Below, piece by piece: positions 16,914 through 26,267 of a stretch of DNA of 64,000 nt. The notes beneath the pieces were generated by a model. That model saw only the letters and a list, made by a program, of their open reading frames with translations. It had not been told where the DNA came from and did no database searches. Position 1 is the stretch's first letter, and each line of letters opens with the position of its first letter. The DNA is from JBKECF01 sp047974375. Its GTDB lineage: Bacteria; Bacillota; Clostridia; Lachnospirales; CAMZNU01. The translations under genes were made by a program, and so were the position numbers. Location of the stretch: the NCBI GenBank assembly GCA_047974375.1, contig JBKECF010000086.1, positions 60,672-124,671 on the forward strand, in the 5' to 3' direction.

Positions 16914-18278
16914 ATGACTGGAATACCTTTATTTGTATTTTTTATTTTTGCTATTTTTTTGATGATTTTTTCCATTTCTAAATTAGGAATTCATCCATTT
17001 ATTGCGATTATGACTATTGCATTATTTTTAGCAATTTTTGCAGGAATACCCCTTGTGGATATTCCTGGAGTAATCGGTACTGGTTTTAGTAACACTTTTA
17101 AAAGTATAGGAATTGTAATTATTTTAGGAACAATAATTGGTACACTTTTAGAGCGTACAGGAGCAGCTTTAAAAATGGCCGATTGTGTGGTAAAAGTTGT
17201 TGGTGAAAAAAATCCAGAATTAGCAATGCTTATTATGGGGTGGATTATTTCTATTCCTGTGTTTTGCGATAGTGGATTTGTTATGTTAAATCCCATAAGA
17301 AAAGCTATGGTTAAACGCACAGGCAAATCATCTGTGGCAACTACTGTAACTCTATCTATGGGGCTATATATTGCCCATTGCTTTATTCCACCTACACCAG
17401 GGCCAATTGCTGCGGCCAATACCCTATACGAAGGCATTGGTATGGAAAGCAATATATTGCTAGTAATAGCTATGGGGGCTGTATGTTCTATACTTCCTCT
17501 TATGGCTGCTTATTTTTTTGCTAAATACATTGGCACAAAAGTAAAGTCTAAAGATGAAAAAGATGGGAACGAAGAAGTTGTAAAAAGTTATGAAGAGTTA
17601 GTTGCAAGTTATGGAAGATTGCCAAGTACATTTTTATCTTTCGCACCAATTGTTGCACCTATTTTATTAATGGGGATTTCTTCAGCTTTCTCTATGGCTG
17701 GAACTAAAATTGCTATAATTACATTTTTAGGTACACCAATAATAGCCATAGCAATTGGTGTTATATTTGCAGTATTTTTATTAGTTGACCAAAATAAGTT
17801 AAAAGACTTTTATGAAATAACAAACGATTCCTTAAAAGTTGCTGGGCCAATTTTATTTATAACGGCCTCTGGTGGAGTTTTAGGAACAGTAATTGCAAAT
17901 ACAACTATGATTGACTACATAAAAGAAAATGCAACAGTTTTGGCAGCTTTAGGACTGTTGTTCCCTTATTTACTGTCTGCCATTTTAAAAACGGCACAAG
18001 GCTCATCAACAGTAGCCATTACAACTACAGCGGGAATAATAGCGCCTATGCTTACTTCTATAGGTTTAGGCACATCTTCTTTAGCAGCTTTAACAGTAAT
18101 CGCCATTGGTGCAGGAGCTATGACAGTTTCTCATGCTAATGATAGTTATTTCTGGGTTGTAACAAATTTTGGGGAATTAGAAGTTGAAGACGGATATAAA
18201 ACTCAAACCTTAGGTACTTTTATTATTGGAATTGCTGCTTTAATTAGTACATTTATTGTATATTTTATTATTAGGTAA
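16914..18278 (+). CDS. GntP-family permease (glycerate/gluconate:H+ symporter)
   Basis: A 454-residue membrane protein with about 12-14 hydrophobic segments. Family marks include FCDSGFVMLNPIRKAM (about residue 120), CFIPPTPGPIAAANTL, LKTAQGSSTVAITTTAGII and SHANDSYFWVV near the C-terminus. TAGGAGGG precedes the ATG. It lies between a CdaR-type regulator and a glycerate 2-kinase, so glycerate is the most likely substrate, although gluconate or related acids are also taken by this family. Repeat copy 3 begins 23 bases after the stop and separates it from the kinase gene. Confidence 0.92.
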   Translation: MTGIPLFVFFIFAIFLMIFSISKLGIHPFIAIMTIALFLAIFAGIPLVDIPGVIGTGFSNTFKSIGIVIILGTIIGTLLERTGAALKMADCVVKVVGEKNPELAMLIMGWIISIPVFCDSGFVMLNPIRKAMVKRTGKSSVATTVTLSMGLYIAHCFIPPTPGPIAAANTLYEGIGMESNILLVIAMGAVCSILPLMAAYFFAKYIGTKVKSKDEKDGNEEVVKSYEELVASYGRLPSTFLSFAPIVAPILLMGISSAFSMAGTKIAIITFLGTPIIAIAIGVIFAVFLLVDQNKLKDFYEITNDSLKVAGPILFITASGGVLGTVIANTTMIDYIKENATVLAALGLLFPYLLSAILKTAQGSSTVAITTTAGIIAPMLTSIGLGTSSLAALTVIAIGAGAMTVSHANDSYFWVVTNFGELEVEDGYKTQTLGTFIIGIAALISTFIVYFIIR

Positions 18279-18300
18279 TCGCTGAAGAAGCTTTGTTTTT

Positions 18301-18504
18301 ATCGGTAAGAATTAGATCACCACCTCAATGCATACATCTGGTCGTTTACTACGTAAACTGCTCTGGTCATAAAGCTCCGCTTTATTGCTCGAGTCTGGTC
18401 GAAAGCTATGCTTTCTGCTCGACTATGTGACCAACTCGGTTATGCGATCGAATTCGCCGTTCAGTGTGGGTACAAGCTCCCACTGATGGAAAGGTCTATT
18501 GGCT
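18301..18504 (+). repeat. Modular hairpin repeat, copy 3 (three hairpin units)
   Basis: It has a left arm ATCGGTAAGAATTAGA at 18301 and a right arm ending GGTCTATTGGCT at 18504. The core has three tandem units of the form TCTGGTC-stem-TGCTC, with different stems: GTTTAC/GTAAAC (18344-18358), ATAAAGC/GCTTTAT (18369-18385) and GAAAGC/GCTTTC (18401-18415). The right-arm hairpin is slightly degenerate here. Six bases after it comes the AGGAGGG of the glycerate kinase gene. Confidence 0.88.
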
Positions 18505-18519
18505 TGTGTAGGAGGGTAT

Positions 18520-19749
18520 ATGAATTTAAAAGACGATGCATATAGAATTATTAATTCAGCTATAGAGGCAGCTTTACCTTACACAGCTGTTCAAAAGGCA
18601 TTAGAAGAAGAAAATTTCGATTCTGGACGAATATTTTTAGTATCTATTGGTAAAGCAGCATGGTCCATGGCAAGAGCGACATCGGATATTTTAAAGGATA
18701 AAATAGAAAAAGGAATAGTCATTACTAAGTATGAACATTCTAAAGGAGCCATTCCAAATTTAGATATTTATGAGGCTGGTCATCCTATATCCGATGAAAA
18801 TTCTTACAAAGCTACTAAAAAAGCGTTGGATTTAGTTAGGGGTTTAAAAGAAGATGATACAGTTGTATTTTTAATTTCAGGAGGTGGGTCTGCTTTATTT
18901 GAAGCACCATTATTAGACCTTGAAGAAATGGAAGATATAAATAACCAACTTTTAGGTTGTGGTGCTAGTATTGTAGAGATTAACACTATTAGAAAAAGGT
19001 TGTCCAGCGTTAAAGGTGGGAAATTCGCACAGACGTGTAAGCCTGCTAAAATTTTTTCTATAGTTTTATCGGACATAATTAACAACCCCTTGGATATGAT
19101 AGCCTCGGGGCCAGCATTCCCCGACAGTTCTACTACTGAAGATGCATTAAAAATAATTGATAAATATAACCTTAGATTATCAGTTAAAGCCATAGAATTA
19201 ATGCACATGGATACGCCCAAGGAAATAAGTAATACAACAACAAAAATTACTGGCAGTGTTGAGCAACTTTGCTATAGTGCGCAAAAGACTTGTATGGAAC
19301 TAGGCTACGAGCCTATTATTTTAACAACTAGTTTAGAATGCGAGGCAAAGGAGGCAGGGAAATTTTTAGGGTCCATAGGTAAATATAATAAAGATACTAA
19401 AAAGCCTTTAGCCTTTATAGTTGGGGGCGAAACCGTTGTAAGGCTAACAGGTAAAGGCTTAGGGGGGCGAAACCAAGAGCTAGCCTTGGCAGCGGCTGAA
19501 GAAATAAGAGGTTTAAATAATATAGGTTTGTTCTCCATTGGTTCAGATGGCACCGACGGTCCTACAGATGCCGCCGGCGGGTATGTAGATGGTGAAAGTG
19601 GGCTGAAGCTTATGGATATGGGTGTTAATATTCATAGTGTATTAGCTAATAATGATTCTTATAATGCTTTGAAAAATATAGACGGTTTGATTTTAACAGG
19701 TCCTACGGGGACTAATGTTAATGATTTGGCTGTTTTGTTGGTTGGGTGA
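18520..19749 (+). CDS. Glycerate 2-kinase (GckA/TtuD, MOFRL family)
   Basis: A 409-residue type II glycerate kinase converting glycerate to 2-phosphoglycerate with ATP. The N-terminal DUF4147 domain shows GKAAWSMA, AGHPISDENS and LISGGGSALFEAP; the C-terminal MOFRL domain shows GGRNQELAL, SIGSDGTDGPTDAAGGYVD and LTGPTGTNVNDL. The frame is open further 5' (TTG 18499) but that lies inside repeat copy 3 and the Shine-Dalgarno AGGAGGG is at 18510-18516, so ATG 18520 is the start. It completes the glycerate module with the regulator and permease upstream. Confidence 0.92.
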   Translation: MNLKDDAYRIINSAIEAALPYTAVQKALEEENFDSGRIFLVSIGKAAWSMARATSDILKDKIEKGIVITKYEHSKGAIPNLDIYEAGHPISDENSYKATKKALDLVRGLKEDDTVVFLISGGGSALFEAPLLDLEEMEDINNQLLGCGASIVEINTIRKRLSSVKGGKFAQTCKPAKIFSIVLSDIINNPLDMIASGPAFPDSSTTEDALKIIDKYNLRLSVKAIELMHMDTPKEISNTTTKITGSVEQLCYSAQKTCMELGYEPIILTTSLECEAKEAGKFLGSIGKYNKDTKKPLAFIVGGETVVRLTGKGLGGRNQELALAAAEEIRGLNNIGLFSIGSDGTDGPTDAAGGYVDGESGLKLMDMGVNIHSVLANNDSYNALKNIDGLILTGPTGTNVNDLAVLLVG

Positions 19750-19780
19750 AAACAGGTCGTTTTTATGACTTAATGAAAAT

Positions 19781-19977
19781 AGCTATAATAATTTATAATT
19801 TTATCGGTAAGAATTAGACTCCTACCTCAATGTATAATAGTGGCGGGACCGTCTAATCTGGTCGAAAGCTTTGCTTTCTGCTCGACTATGCAACCAAGTA
19901 TGCGGCCAAATCGCCGTTCAGTGGGGGTACAAGCCCCCACTGACGGATAGGTCAAATGACTGTAAATTATTATAGCT
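19781..19977. repeat. 15-base perfect inverted repeat enclosing repeat copy 4
   Basis: AGCTATAATAATTTA at 19781-19795 is exactly inverted at 19963-19977, with copy 4 lying between the arms. It sits between convergent genes, where a terminator stem would be expected, so the element may have entered the loop of a pre-existing hairpin. Confidence 0.6.
19803..19961 (+). repeat. Modular hairpin repeat, copy 4 (one hairpin unit)
   Basis: The left arm is ATCGGTAAGAATTAGACT, with one unit TCTGGTC-GAAAGC-ttt-GCTTTC-TGCTC, then the right arm with its strong stem CAGTGGGGG-TACAAG-CCCCCACTG (19919-19942) and ACGGATAGGTC. The terminal bases are altered to AAATGACT. It occupies the gap between the convergent glycerate kinase and GH31 genes. 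No gene is seen in this gap. Confidence 0.85.
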
Positions 19978-20059
19978 TGTCTAATATATAAGAGCTAACT
20001 TTTTAAACATCCTAATATATTTAATATCATGGTTTTATGCCCAAAAATTAGTTTTTGAC

Positions 20060-22372
20060 TTATATTAATTCGCAAATAGCATTGTATAAATCATCTGTCA
20101 TATTTTCAATTGTACGTAAACTTGTAAGCACAGAAACTCTGTCATCGCTTATAAGTTCATAAATTTTATTTTTAAGATTATATTCAATCTGGCAACTCAT
20201 TAAAATGTCGTAAATGCGATTTTTGCTTGGGACTTCTACATCAACATAATTAATTAATTTTATAGAAATTTTTTTATTTTTATTAGCTCTTACTTTTATC
20301 TCAAAAAAATCCAAATGATTTTCTATGGTGTAGTTATGATTACATTCCACACATTGGCAGTTCATATTTCTAAATCTTAAAGTCCAATTTCTATATTCTC
20401 TTAAAATCTCTAAATCATCTTTTATATCTATTTCAAATTCTAGTTTTTCAAAATCCCAAGATAAAGTTGTTATAGCAAAATCATTTTCACCTTCGACAAT
20501 TTCAAATTCACCATTCCCGTAGGGGAAAACATTTACAAGAATATTACTTGGTAATTCTACTCCATTAGCAAAACCTGAATTGTCTAGAGGAATTATGCTT
20601 CCTGCTCTTACTAAAAGTGGCAATTCTTCTATTTTTCTATATAAGTATAGAGTTCTATTTCCCGTGTAACTTTTACCTGTGAAAAAATCAAACCATTTGC
20701 CATTGGGGATCCAGCCCTTTGTTTTGCCCATTTGTAGGTTCTTGCAATTTCCTTCAGTTATTGGCATTACTAGAAATTCACTGCCAAAAAAATATTGATT
20801 TTTGTTTTCATAAGCTTCATCGATATCTGGATAATTATAGTACATAGGCTCAATTAATGATTCTCCATTTAAACTTAACTTCACATTCATTGTATAAATA
20901 TATGGTATTAAACTTTTTCTTAAATTCATCATAGATTTTATGGCATTTTTATGCTGAGGGGTATAAGTCCATGGCTCTTTGGCGTTGAATAGACCGTCAG
21001 AGCTATGTATACGGCATATAGGAGAAAATACACCAAGTTGTAACCAACGCACCATTAACTCCTCATCTCTATAGCCAAACATATGTCCGCCGATGTCATG
21101 ACTCCACCAACAGTACCCTATATTTGATGCTGTTGCTGTAAAATATGGTTGGAAGTCTAAAGATGCCCAAGATATTATAGTATCTCCTGAAAATCCCAAA
21201 GGGTACCTATGACTTCCAAGTCCACCATACCTAGATAATATTAAGGCGGAATTGTTATTTTTACAGTTATCTAGGTAATGTAAATGATTTAAGAGCCACA
21301 GGGGATCAAGTCCAGTTAAATTGGTTTTTCTGCCTTGTTGCCAATCTATCCACCAAAAGTCTACTCCCATTTGCTCCATTGGATGATGTAAATGTTTAAA
21401 ATAGGCATTTGCAAATCTTTTATCGGTTATATTAAATTCAATAGGTACTTCATTTTCAAAATCAATATCAAGTTCTTCACACATTTCAATGTATGCTTCT
21501 TCAAAACCACGCACTCCGTCAGCTGGATGTAGATTTAATGTTATTTTTAAATCTCGTGATTTTAGTGAACTAAGAAATTCTTTAGGGTTAGGAAATAATT
21601 TCTTATTCCATGTATAGCCTGTCCAACCACTTCCGTATTTAGCATCAACATCATCAACTATATGCCAATCCATGTCTAATACTGCAACAGATAAAGGAAT
21701 TTCTTCCTCATAAAATTTATTCAAAAGTTCTATATAATCTTTTTCACTATAAGGATAATAGCGACTCCACCAATTACCTAAAGCAAAACGTGGTACTATA
21801 GGTGTACTTCCACTTAATTTGTAAAAATCTTTCAAGCATGCTTTAAAATCTAAACCATATCCAAAAAAGTAAATATCAATCTTATTTTCTCTACAAGGTT
21901 CAAACCACCCATCGTTACATAAAATTAAGGATTTTGAGTCATCAATAATTGCAAAGCCGTCTTTAGAAATTACACCATCTTCTAACTCTATTTCCCCGTC
22001 TATAGCATCTAATGTTCTTTGGGTTCCTTTTAGGGTGCTAGTATCATCGCCAAAGTGCCATGTCTTAGACTTATATCCAAAAAAATCACTTTTTACTTTT
22101 ATGGAAAGACCGCTGCTAGAAAACTCTTTTTTATTGTAAACTATATTGATATCTTTTGTTTCAATTATTAATTTCTCATTTTCATTTATTTTAAATTCAC
22201 AATCATTAAAGAATCTATTAATTGCAAATTGTGTTGGTCTATCTTCGAATATATTTTTTTCGCAGTATTCAAGCCTAACAAGCCTTGATGTTAAAATAGT
22301 AATTCTAAAATTTTGACCACTAATTATAGAGTTTTTATTTCCCAATGGATTTCCATTTACCTTTTTACTATA
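20060..22372 (-). CDS. GH31 family alpha-glycosidase
   Basis: A 770-residue GH31 enzyme distinct from the one at 1390. The nucleophile is D343 in FWWIDWQQG and the acid/base is D397 in GFSGDT. WWSHDIGGHMFG and the conserved histidine segment RIHSSDG are present. A C-terminal extension after the barrel carries Ig-like or DUF5110-type beta domains. The WIDWQQG variant marks a subgroup whose substrates range over alpha-glucosides and alpha-galactosides, so specificity is left open. The frame extends to 22435, but the ATG at 22370-22372 overlaps the upstream stop and has AGGAGAG before it. There is no signal peptide. It is last in the operon descending from 28109. Confidence 0.88.
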   Translation of the reverse strand, partial: YSKKVNGNPLGNKNSIISGQNFRITILTSRLVRLEYCEKNIFEDRPTQFAINRFFNDCEFKINENEKLIIETKDINIVYNKKEFSSSGLSIKVKSDFFGYKSKTWHFGDDTSTLKGTQRTLDAIDGEIELEDGVISKDGFAIIDDSKSLILCNDGWFEPCRENKIDIYFFGYGLDFKACLKDFYKLSGSTPIVPRFALGNWWSRYYPYSEKDYIELLNKFYEEEIPLSVAVLDMDWHIVDDVDAKYGSGWTGYTWNKKLFPNPKEFLSSLKSRDLKITLNLHPADGVRGFEEAYIEMCEELDIDFENEVPIEFNITDKRFANAYFKHLHHPMEQMGVDFWWIDWQQGRKTNLTGLDPLWLLNHLHYLDNCKNNNSALILSRYGGLGSHRYPLGFSGDTIISWASLDFQPYFTATASNIGYCWWSHDIGGHMFGYRDEELMVRWLQLGVFSPICRIHSSDGLFNAKEPWTYTPQHKNAIKSMMNLRKSLIPYIYTMNVKLSLNGESLIEPMYYNYPDIDEAYENKNQYFFGSEFLVMPITEGNCKNLQMGKTKGWIPNGKWFDFFTGKSYTGNRTLYLYRKIEELPLLVRAGSIIPLDNSGFANGVELPSNILVNVFPYGNGEFEIVEGENDFAITTLSWDFEKLEFEIDIKDDLEILREYRNWTLRFRNMNCQCVECNHNYTIENHLDFFEIKVRANKNKKISIKLINYVDVEVPSKNRIYDILMSCQIEYNLKNKIYELISDDRVSVLTSLRTIENMTDDLYNAICELI

Positions 22373-24167
22373 CATAATCTCTCCTAGAAATTCTAATATT
22401 ACTTTTGGCTGTAATATTAATAACCATTTCTTCAATTTTCTCTTTGTATAAATGGCCGATTTCTAATTCGACCGTAATGTCTCTATTTGCGAGATTTTTT
22501 ATTTCAAAATATTCTGAGTTATATTCATACTCAATTTCGTAGCTTTCTAATTTTACCCTACCGTAATCTATTAGTTGGGGTTTGATTTTTAGGTCGTATT
22601 TAATTGATGGAGATATTCCTAGATACTCATGTATTAAGACCCATGAAAATACACAAGGATATTCATAATAATAAGGTGCTCCATGCCAATTTTTATCATC
22701 AATATAATACACGTGATTCATATCATATCTTTCACCCATTTTAAAACTATCTATTTCGCCTTGTTTTGCCACTGCAATAAGCTGGGATTTTAATACTTTA
22801 CCGTTATTATAATACGACCAATATGCAGCATCCCAACACCAATATCTACCTGCTGCACACAAGTCATAAGGGGAATTTCCTATTTCTGAATCTGTATAAT
22901 CTTCTATATTAGGAGATAGAAAAGTTGGAAATCTTTGTAGTTCGGCGTAGTTTTCTTCAATCATTTCAGCTACAGCTATTTCTTGTTCTTTACTGGCATA
23001 GTCAAAAATAACAGGCAAGCAGTTTGCTAATAAATGTATATGGTCATGTACAACGCCATTTCTATCAACCCAATCTACGTAACGTTTATTTTCTGTATCC
23101 CAAAATCCATCTGGTAAATCCTTAGACATAGTGCTGCCAATTAATTTAGATAATTTTAAATATTTTTCTTCTTCAGCGCTTCTTCCTAAAAGATTTTCTA
23201 ATTCAGATAATAGTTTAAGAGCATTTGTTGCCATGGCAGCAGACATACACTCTCTACCATCTTTTATAACCTGATCCTCATAATATACGTCGGACCACAA
23301 TTTACCTTTGTTATCTGTTAAATGTATTAATAAGTTTGCTGAATTTTCTAAATGAACTATATTTTTTGAAATCCATTCTCTATCCTTAGTTAAACTGAAA
23401 TATAGCCATGCTGTTTCTAATATTTCTACATTTCCTGTTATTAAAAACATTTCTGCATTTTCACTATTATCAAAGCTATTTCTTCTTACGTGGTATTCCC
23501 TATCGCCATTGGGTTGAACTGCACAGGGGTTTCTATATAATCCTGTAGGGTCTTCTTCCATTAATTTAAATTGCAAGTCCATCATTCTTTTAACAATTGC
23601 GAGATCATAATCGCTTTTAATTGCTAATCGACCCTTTGTTTGAAATTCATGGTCAACATCGGGATAAGTTCCTGCATACTCCCCTTCTTGTAATGTGCTT
23701 ACGACGTAGCCTAGGGTTAATGGATAAGTAGTTGCATCTGATTTTTCAATAATTGATGGCAACATTGTGTCCCAATAAAAGTAAGACCATGCTTTTGATA
23801 AGATTTCACCACTTACAAAATCTAATACTATTTCGTTTCTTGCAATATCAACATTTGGCCTTTCTCCATATCTTTGAAAGCTTAGATTAGTATTAACTAA
23901 AATTTCCACATTGTTATTAATAAAATTAACTTCCTTTTCGCAATTACCACTTAAGAAAAATGAGTTTTCACCTTTAACTAAAGGTAATAACCAAATGTCA
24001 CCATTGCATTTTATTTTTGTTGTTTTTTTAGTTAATGGTATAATGTATTTATCATTCTCTGTATGTGTACATATAACTTTGTAGTTATTAAAACGTATAT
24101 TTGTTTCGCCTTTTGCAATTATCATTTCATTTTTTATTTCTCCATTTATTAAATTAAAATTACACAT
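22368..24167 (-). CDS. Six-hairpin (alpha/alpha6-barrel) glycosidase-like protein
   Basis: A 599-residue cytoplasmic protein with aromatic, acidic motifs typical of six-hairpin glycosidases: FYWDTMLPS (about 130), EFQTKGRLAIKSDYD, NSFDNSENAEMFLITG, LCAAGRYWCWDAAYWSYY and YYYEYPCVFSWVLIHEYLG. It has a short N-terminal beta domain and a C-terminal beta segment. I cannot assign a GH family number; relation to GH63-, GH15- or rhamnosidase-like clans is possible. It lies between the binding protein and GH31 genes and overlaps the latter's start, so it should act on the same imported oligosaccharide. GGAGAA stands before the ATG. Confidence 0.75.
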   Translation of the reverse strand: MCNFNLINGEIKNEMIIAKGETNIRFNNYKVICTHTENDKYIIPLTKKTTKIKCNGDIWLLPLVKGENSFFLSGNCEKEVNFINNNVEILVNTNLSFQRYGERPNVDIARNEIVLDFVSGEILSKAWSYFYWDTMLPSIIEKSDATTYPLTLGYVVSTLQEGEYAGTYPDVDHEFQTKGRLAIKSDYDLAIVKRMMDLQFKLMEEDPTGLYRNPCAVQPNGDREYHVRRNSFDNSENAEMFLITGNVEILETAWLYFSLTKDREWISKNIVHLENSANLLIHLTDNKGKLWSDVYYEDQVIKDGRECMSAAMATNALKLLSELENLLGRSAEEEKYLKLSKLIGSTMSKDLPDGFWDTENKRYVDWVDRNGVVHDHIHLLANCLPVIFDYASKEQEIAVAEMIEENYAELQRFPTFLSPNIEDYTDSEIGNSPYDLCAAGRYWCWDAAYWSYYNNGKVLKSQLIAVAKQGEIDSFKMGERYDMNHVYYIDDKNWHGAPYYYEYPCVFSWVLIHEYLGISPSIKYDLKIKPQLIDYGRVKLESYEIEYEYNSEYFEIKNLANRDITVELEIGHLYKEKIEEMVINITAKSNIRISRRDYV

Positions 24168-24198
24168 AGTTTTCTCCTTCTCCTTTATGCTAATTCAC

Positions 24199-24243
24199 AA
24201 GTGGGATTGTAAAGAAAATTTGCATTTTTTTACAATCCCACTT
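24199..24243. other. Intercistronic stem-loop between glycosidase gene and repeat copy 5
   Basis: AAGTGGGATTGTAAA (24199-24213) is exactly inverted at 24229-24243. There is no T run on the minus (operon) strand after the stem, so it probably acts as an mRNA-stabilising or attenuating stem downstream of the binding-protein gene rather than a full terminator. Confidence 0.55.
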
Positions 24244-24260
24244 AATTCAACATGTAATTA

Positions 24261-24520
24261 ATCGGTAAGAATTAGATCCCAACCTCAATGCTTGCATATA
24301 AATTTTGCTTTCGGCAAAACCAAACACCGTGTGTTTGGCAGCTGTTCATTGCTGTTTTACTCTGAATTTTTGTTTCACAAAAACCAAATGCTACGCATTT
24401 GTCTGGTCAGAAGGTACACTTTCTGCTCTGGTTATAAAGCTTTGCTTTCTGATGGGTTATGCGGCCTAATTCGCCGCTCAGTGGGGGTAAAAGTCCCTGC
24501 AACGGATGGGTCTATTGACT
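24261..24520 (+). repeat. Modular hairpin repeat, copy 5 (long, mixed hairpin classes)
   Basis: At 260 bases this is the longest copy. After the left arm (ATCGGTAAGAATTAGATC) come hairpins of a second class: TTTTGC-tttcg-GCAAAA, AAACAC-cgt-GTGTTT, TTTTTGTttcACAAAAA and AAATGC-tac-GCATTT. Units of the first class follow (TCTGGTCAGAAGGTACACTTTC-type and ATAAAGC/GCTTT), then the right arm ending GGTCTATTGACT at 24520. Its last nine bases encode the final Ser-Gln and TAG stop of the binding-protein gene read from the other side. Confidence 0.85.
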
Positions 24521-26248
24521 TTCGCTTAATGATAATTTTTCTTTATATAAATTATCATAATATGCTTCCAATGACTTTAGTCCTAAATTTTCTGCCTCGG
24601 TTATAAAATCTTTATATTCCGACTCCCAATCGTCTGAGAATACAATGGTTATAATTGAATTTTGTAATAGAGAATGAACTTTTTGTGAGATAATTCCCTC
24701 TTCACTACTAGGTGTTGGCGCTAAAATATCTAGTTTCGGTATATATTCAACAAGTGGTGCATAAACCTCATTAAATTTTACCATTTTTTCATCGCTATTG
24801 TTCCACCATGGTAAGTTCCATAACAATTCATTACAAGCTAACCAATATTCGCCCAAACCATTTTTAGCAGCAGTTCCTGCCCAGTCTGCATTTTTATCAA
24901 CCAAGTAATCATCCAAATGAAGTGGTTTTCCGTCAACTAAATTCCAATGTGCTCCCTCTATCACATCGCCACTATATGTACTACCTTGCAACCCCCAGGA
25001 AACGTCTTTGTGACCTTCGACTGATGCCATATATTCTAAAAATTTAATAGCACGTTCTGGTTCTTTACAGGTTTTTGGTATAACGGTTGCTAACCAACCT
25101 GCACCCGTTCTTATTTGATGATATGTATCAAAAGGTGCTATTGGAATATATTGTGTATCTGGATTATCGGCTGGAATTTTTTCTGCATCTGCAATTACTC
25201 CGGTATAAGCTATGACATCACCTCTTTCGATTTTTGAAATAGCTATGTCATTTGTATCAATAAATGGGTCTTTTGTTAATAATCCTTTTTTATATGCTTC
25301 ATTTAAAAATTCTACTGAACTTTTAAATTCATCACTTCTTACTGACCAGATTATGTTTCCATCGATTTCGCTCATATTCATACTCAAGCCAAATTGAACA
25401 CCATAGTTACCCATGGCTGCACTTGTTAAAAAATTTGCTGAAGATAGGGCGTTATTAGCTGGATAAAATGCGATTTTTTCGGGGTGATTTTTATGCATTT
25501 TTTCCAAAGCTGACATAAAGTCTTTTTTCGTGTCAATTTTTGGCGAACCTATCTCTTCGTAGTAATCCTTTCTTATAGACCAAACTGGTTGGTTTGTGCC
25601 AATTAATTGATTATACTCTGTCGCAACTTTCTGCCATGCTTCATGTTGCACCCATGTAGTCAATCTATAGGTCTTACCATCTGCCGATTTATAATTATTC
25701 AAAATTTCAGGTGCTAAAACATCTTTCATCTTTGGTGCGTATTCTTTAATTAATTCATCAAATGAGTATAGTTTGCCTGAGTCTATCATAGTTTGCAAAG
25801 CAGGATCATTTCTATCTAGTGTAATAATATCAGGCAATGTATCTCCTGCTATCATCATATTTAATTTTTGGCCATCGTCGGAAACTGGTTTTGTCAAATT
25901 TAAATTAACTCCGGTTTTTTCTGTAATTCTTTTAGCTGCGTCATCAGTCCAGTCAAGCCCAAACCATGAAAAGTTTACATAATAGTCAAGTTCTATTGGC
26001 GAAATATCTTCACGCCATTCAAGATTATTAGGATCTTTATGCCATGATAATCTTTCCCAATCCATTTCATTTTGATAAGTTCCATCTTCAGGAACAGCAA
26101 TAACGGTTTCTGTACTGCTTGTATTTGGAGCTGCTTTAGAATTTGCATCTGTTTCTAATTTTGTTCCTGAACTTGTGTCGTTATTTACACAACTTGACAT
26201 TAAAAACACTATGCATATTAATGACACTAAAATACTTTTTTTCTTCAT
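24512..26248 (-). CDS. Extracellular sugar-binding lipoprotein, LplA-like
   Basis: A 578-residue family 1 solute-binding protein. It has a lipoprotein signal peptide with lipobox LMSSC (Cys20), then a Ser/Thr-rich linker and a two-lobed binding domain (IAGDTLPDIITLDRND, about 135; GAGWLATVIPKTCKEPERA, about 370). The size and the pairing with LplB/LplC-like permeases mark the large CUT1 receptors of Firmicutes that take oligosaccharides. The final residues and stop codon lie in the right arm of repeat copy 5. It follows two permease genes in a minus-strand operon and probably delivers the substrate of the GH31 and six-hairpin enzymes. Confidence 0.93.
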   Translation of the reverse strand: MKKKSILVSLICIVFLMSSCVNNDTSSGTKLETDANSKAAPNTSSTETVIAVPEDGTYQNEMDWERLSWHKDPNNLEWREDISPIELDYYVNFSWFGLDWTDDAAKRITEKTGVNLNLTKPVSDDGQKLNMMIAGDTLPDIITLDRNDPALQTMIDSGKLYSFDELIKEYAPKMKDVLAPEILNNYKSADGKTYRLTTWVQHEAWQKVATEYNQLIGTNQPVWSIRKDYYEEIGSPKIDTKKDFMSALEKMHKNHPEKIAFYPANNALSSANFLTSAAMGNYGVQFGLSMNMSEIDGNIIWSVRSDEFKSSVEFLNEAYKKGLLTKDPFIDTNDIAISKIERGDVIAYTGVIADAEKIPADNPDTQYIPIAPFDTYHQIRTGAGWLATVIPKTCKEPERAIKFLEYMASVEGHKDVSWGLQGSTYSGDVIEGAHWNLVDGKPLHLDDYLVDKNADWAGTAAKNGLGEYWLACNELLWNLPWWNNSDEKMVKFNEVYAPLVEYIPKLDILAPTPSSEEGIISQKVHSLLQNSIITIVFSDDWESEYKDFITEAENLGLKSLEAYYDNLYKEKLSLSESQ

Positions 26249-26267
26249 AAACTTGCCTCCTAGTTTT

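Noticed and set aside
18301..18504. Group II intron or retron RNA as explanation of the repeats
   Set aside because: No reverse transcriptase, no recognisable domain V, and unit number varies from none to four, which does not fit either RNA.
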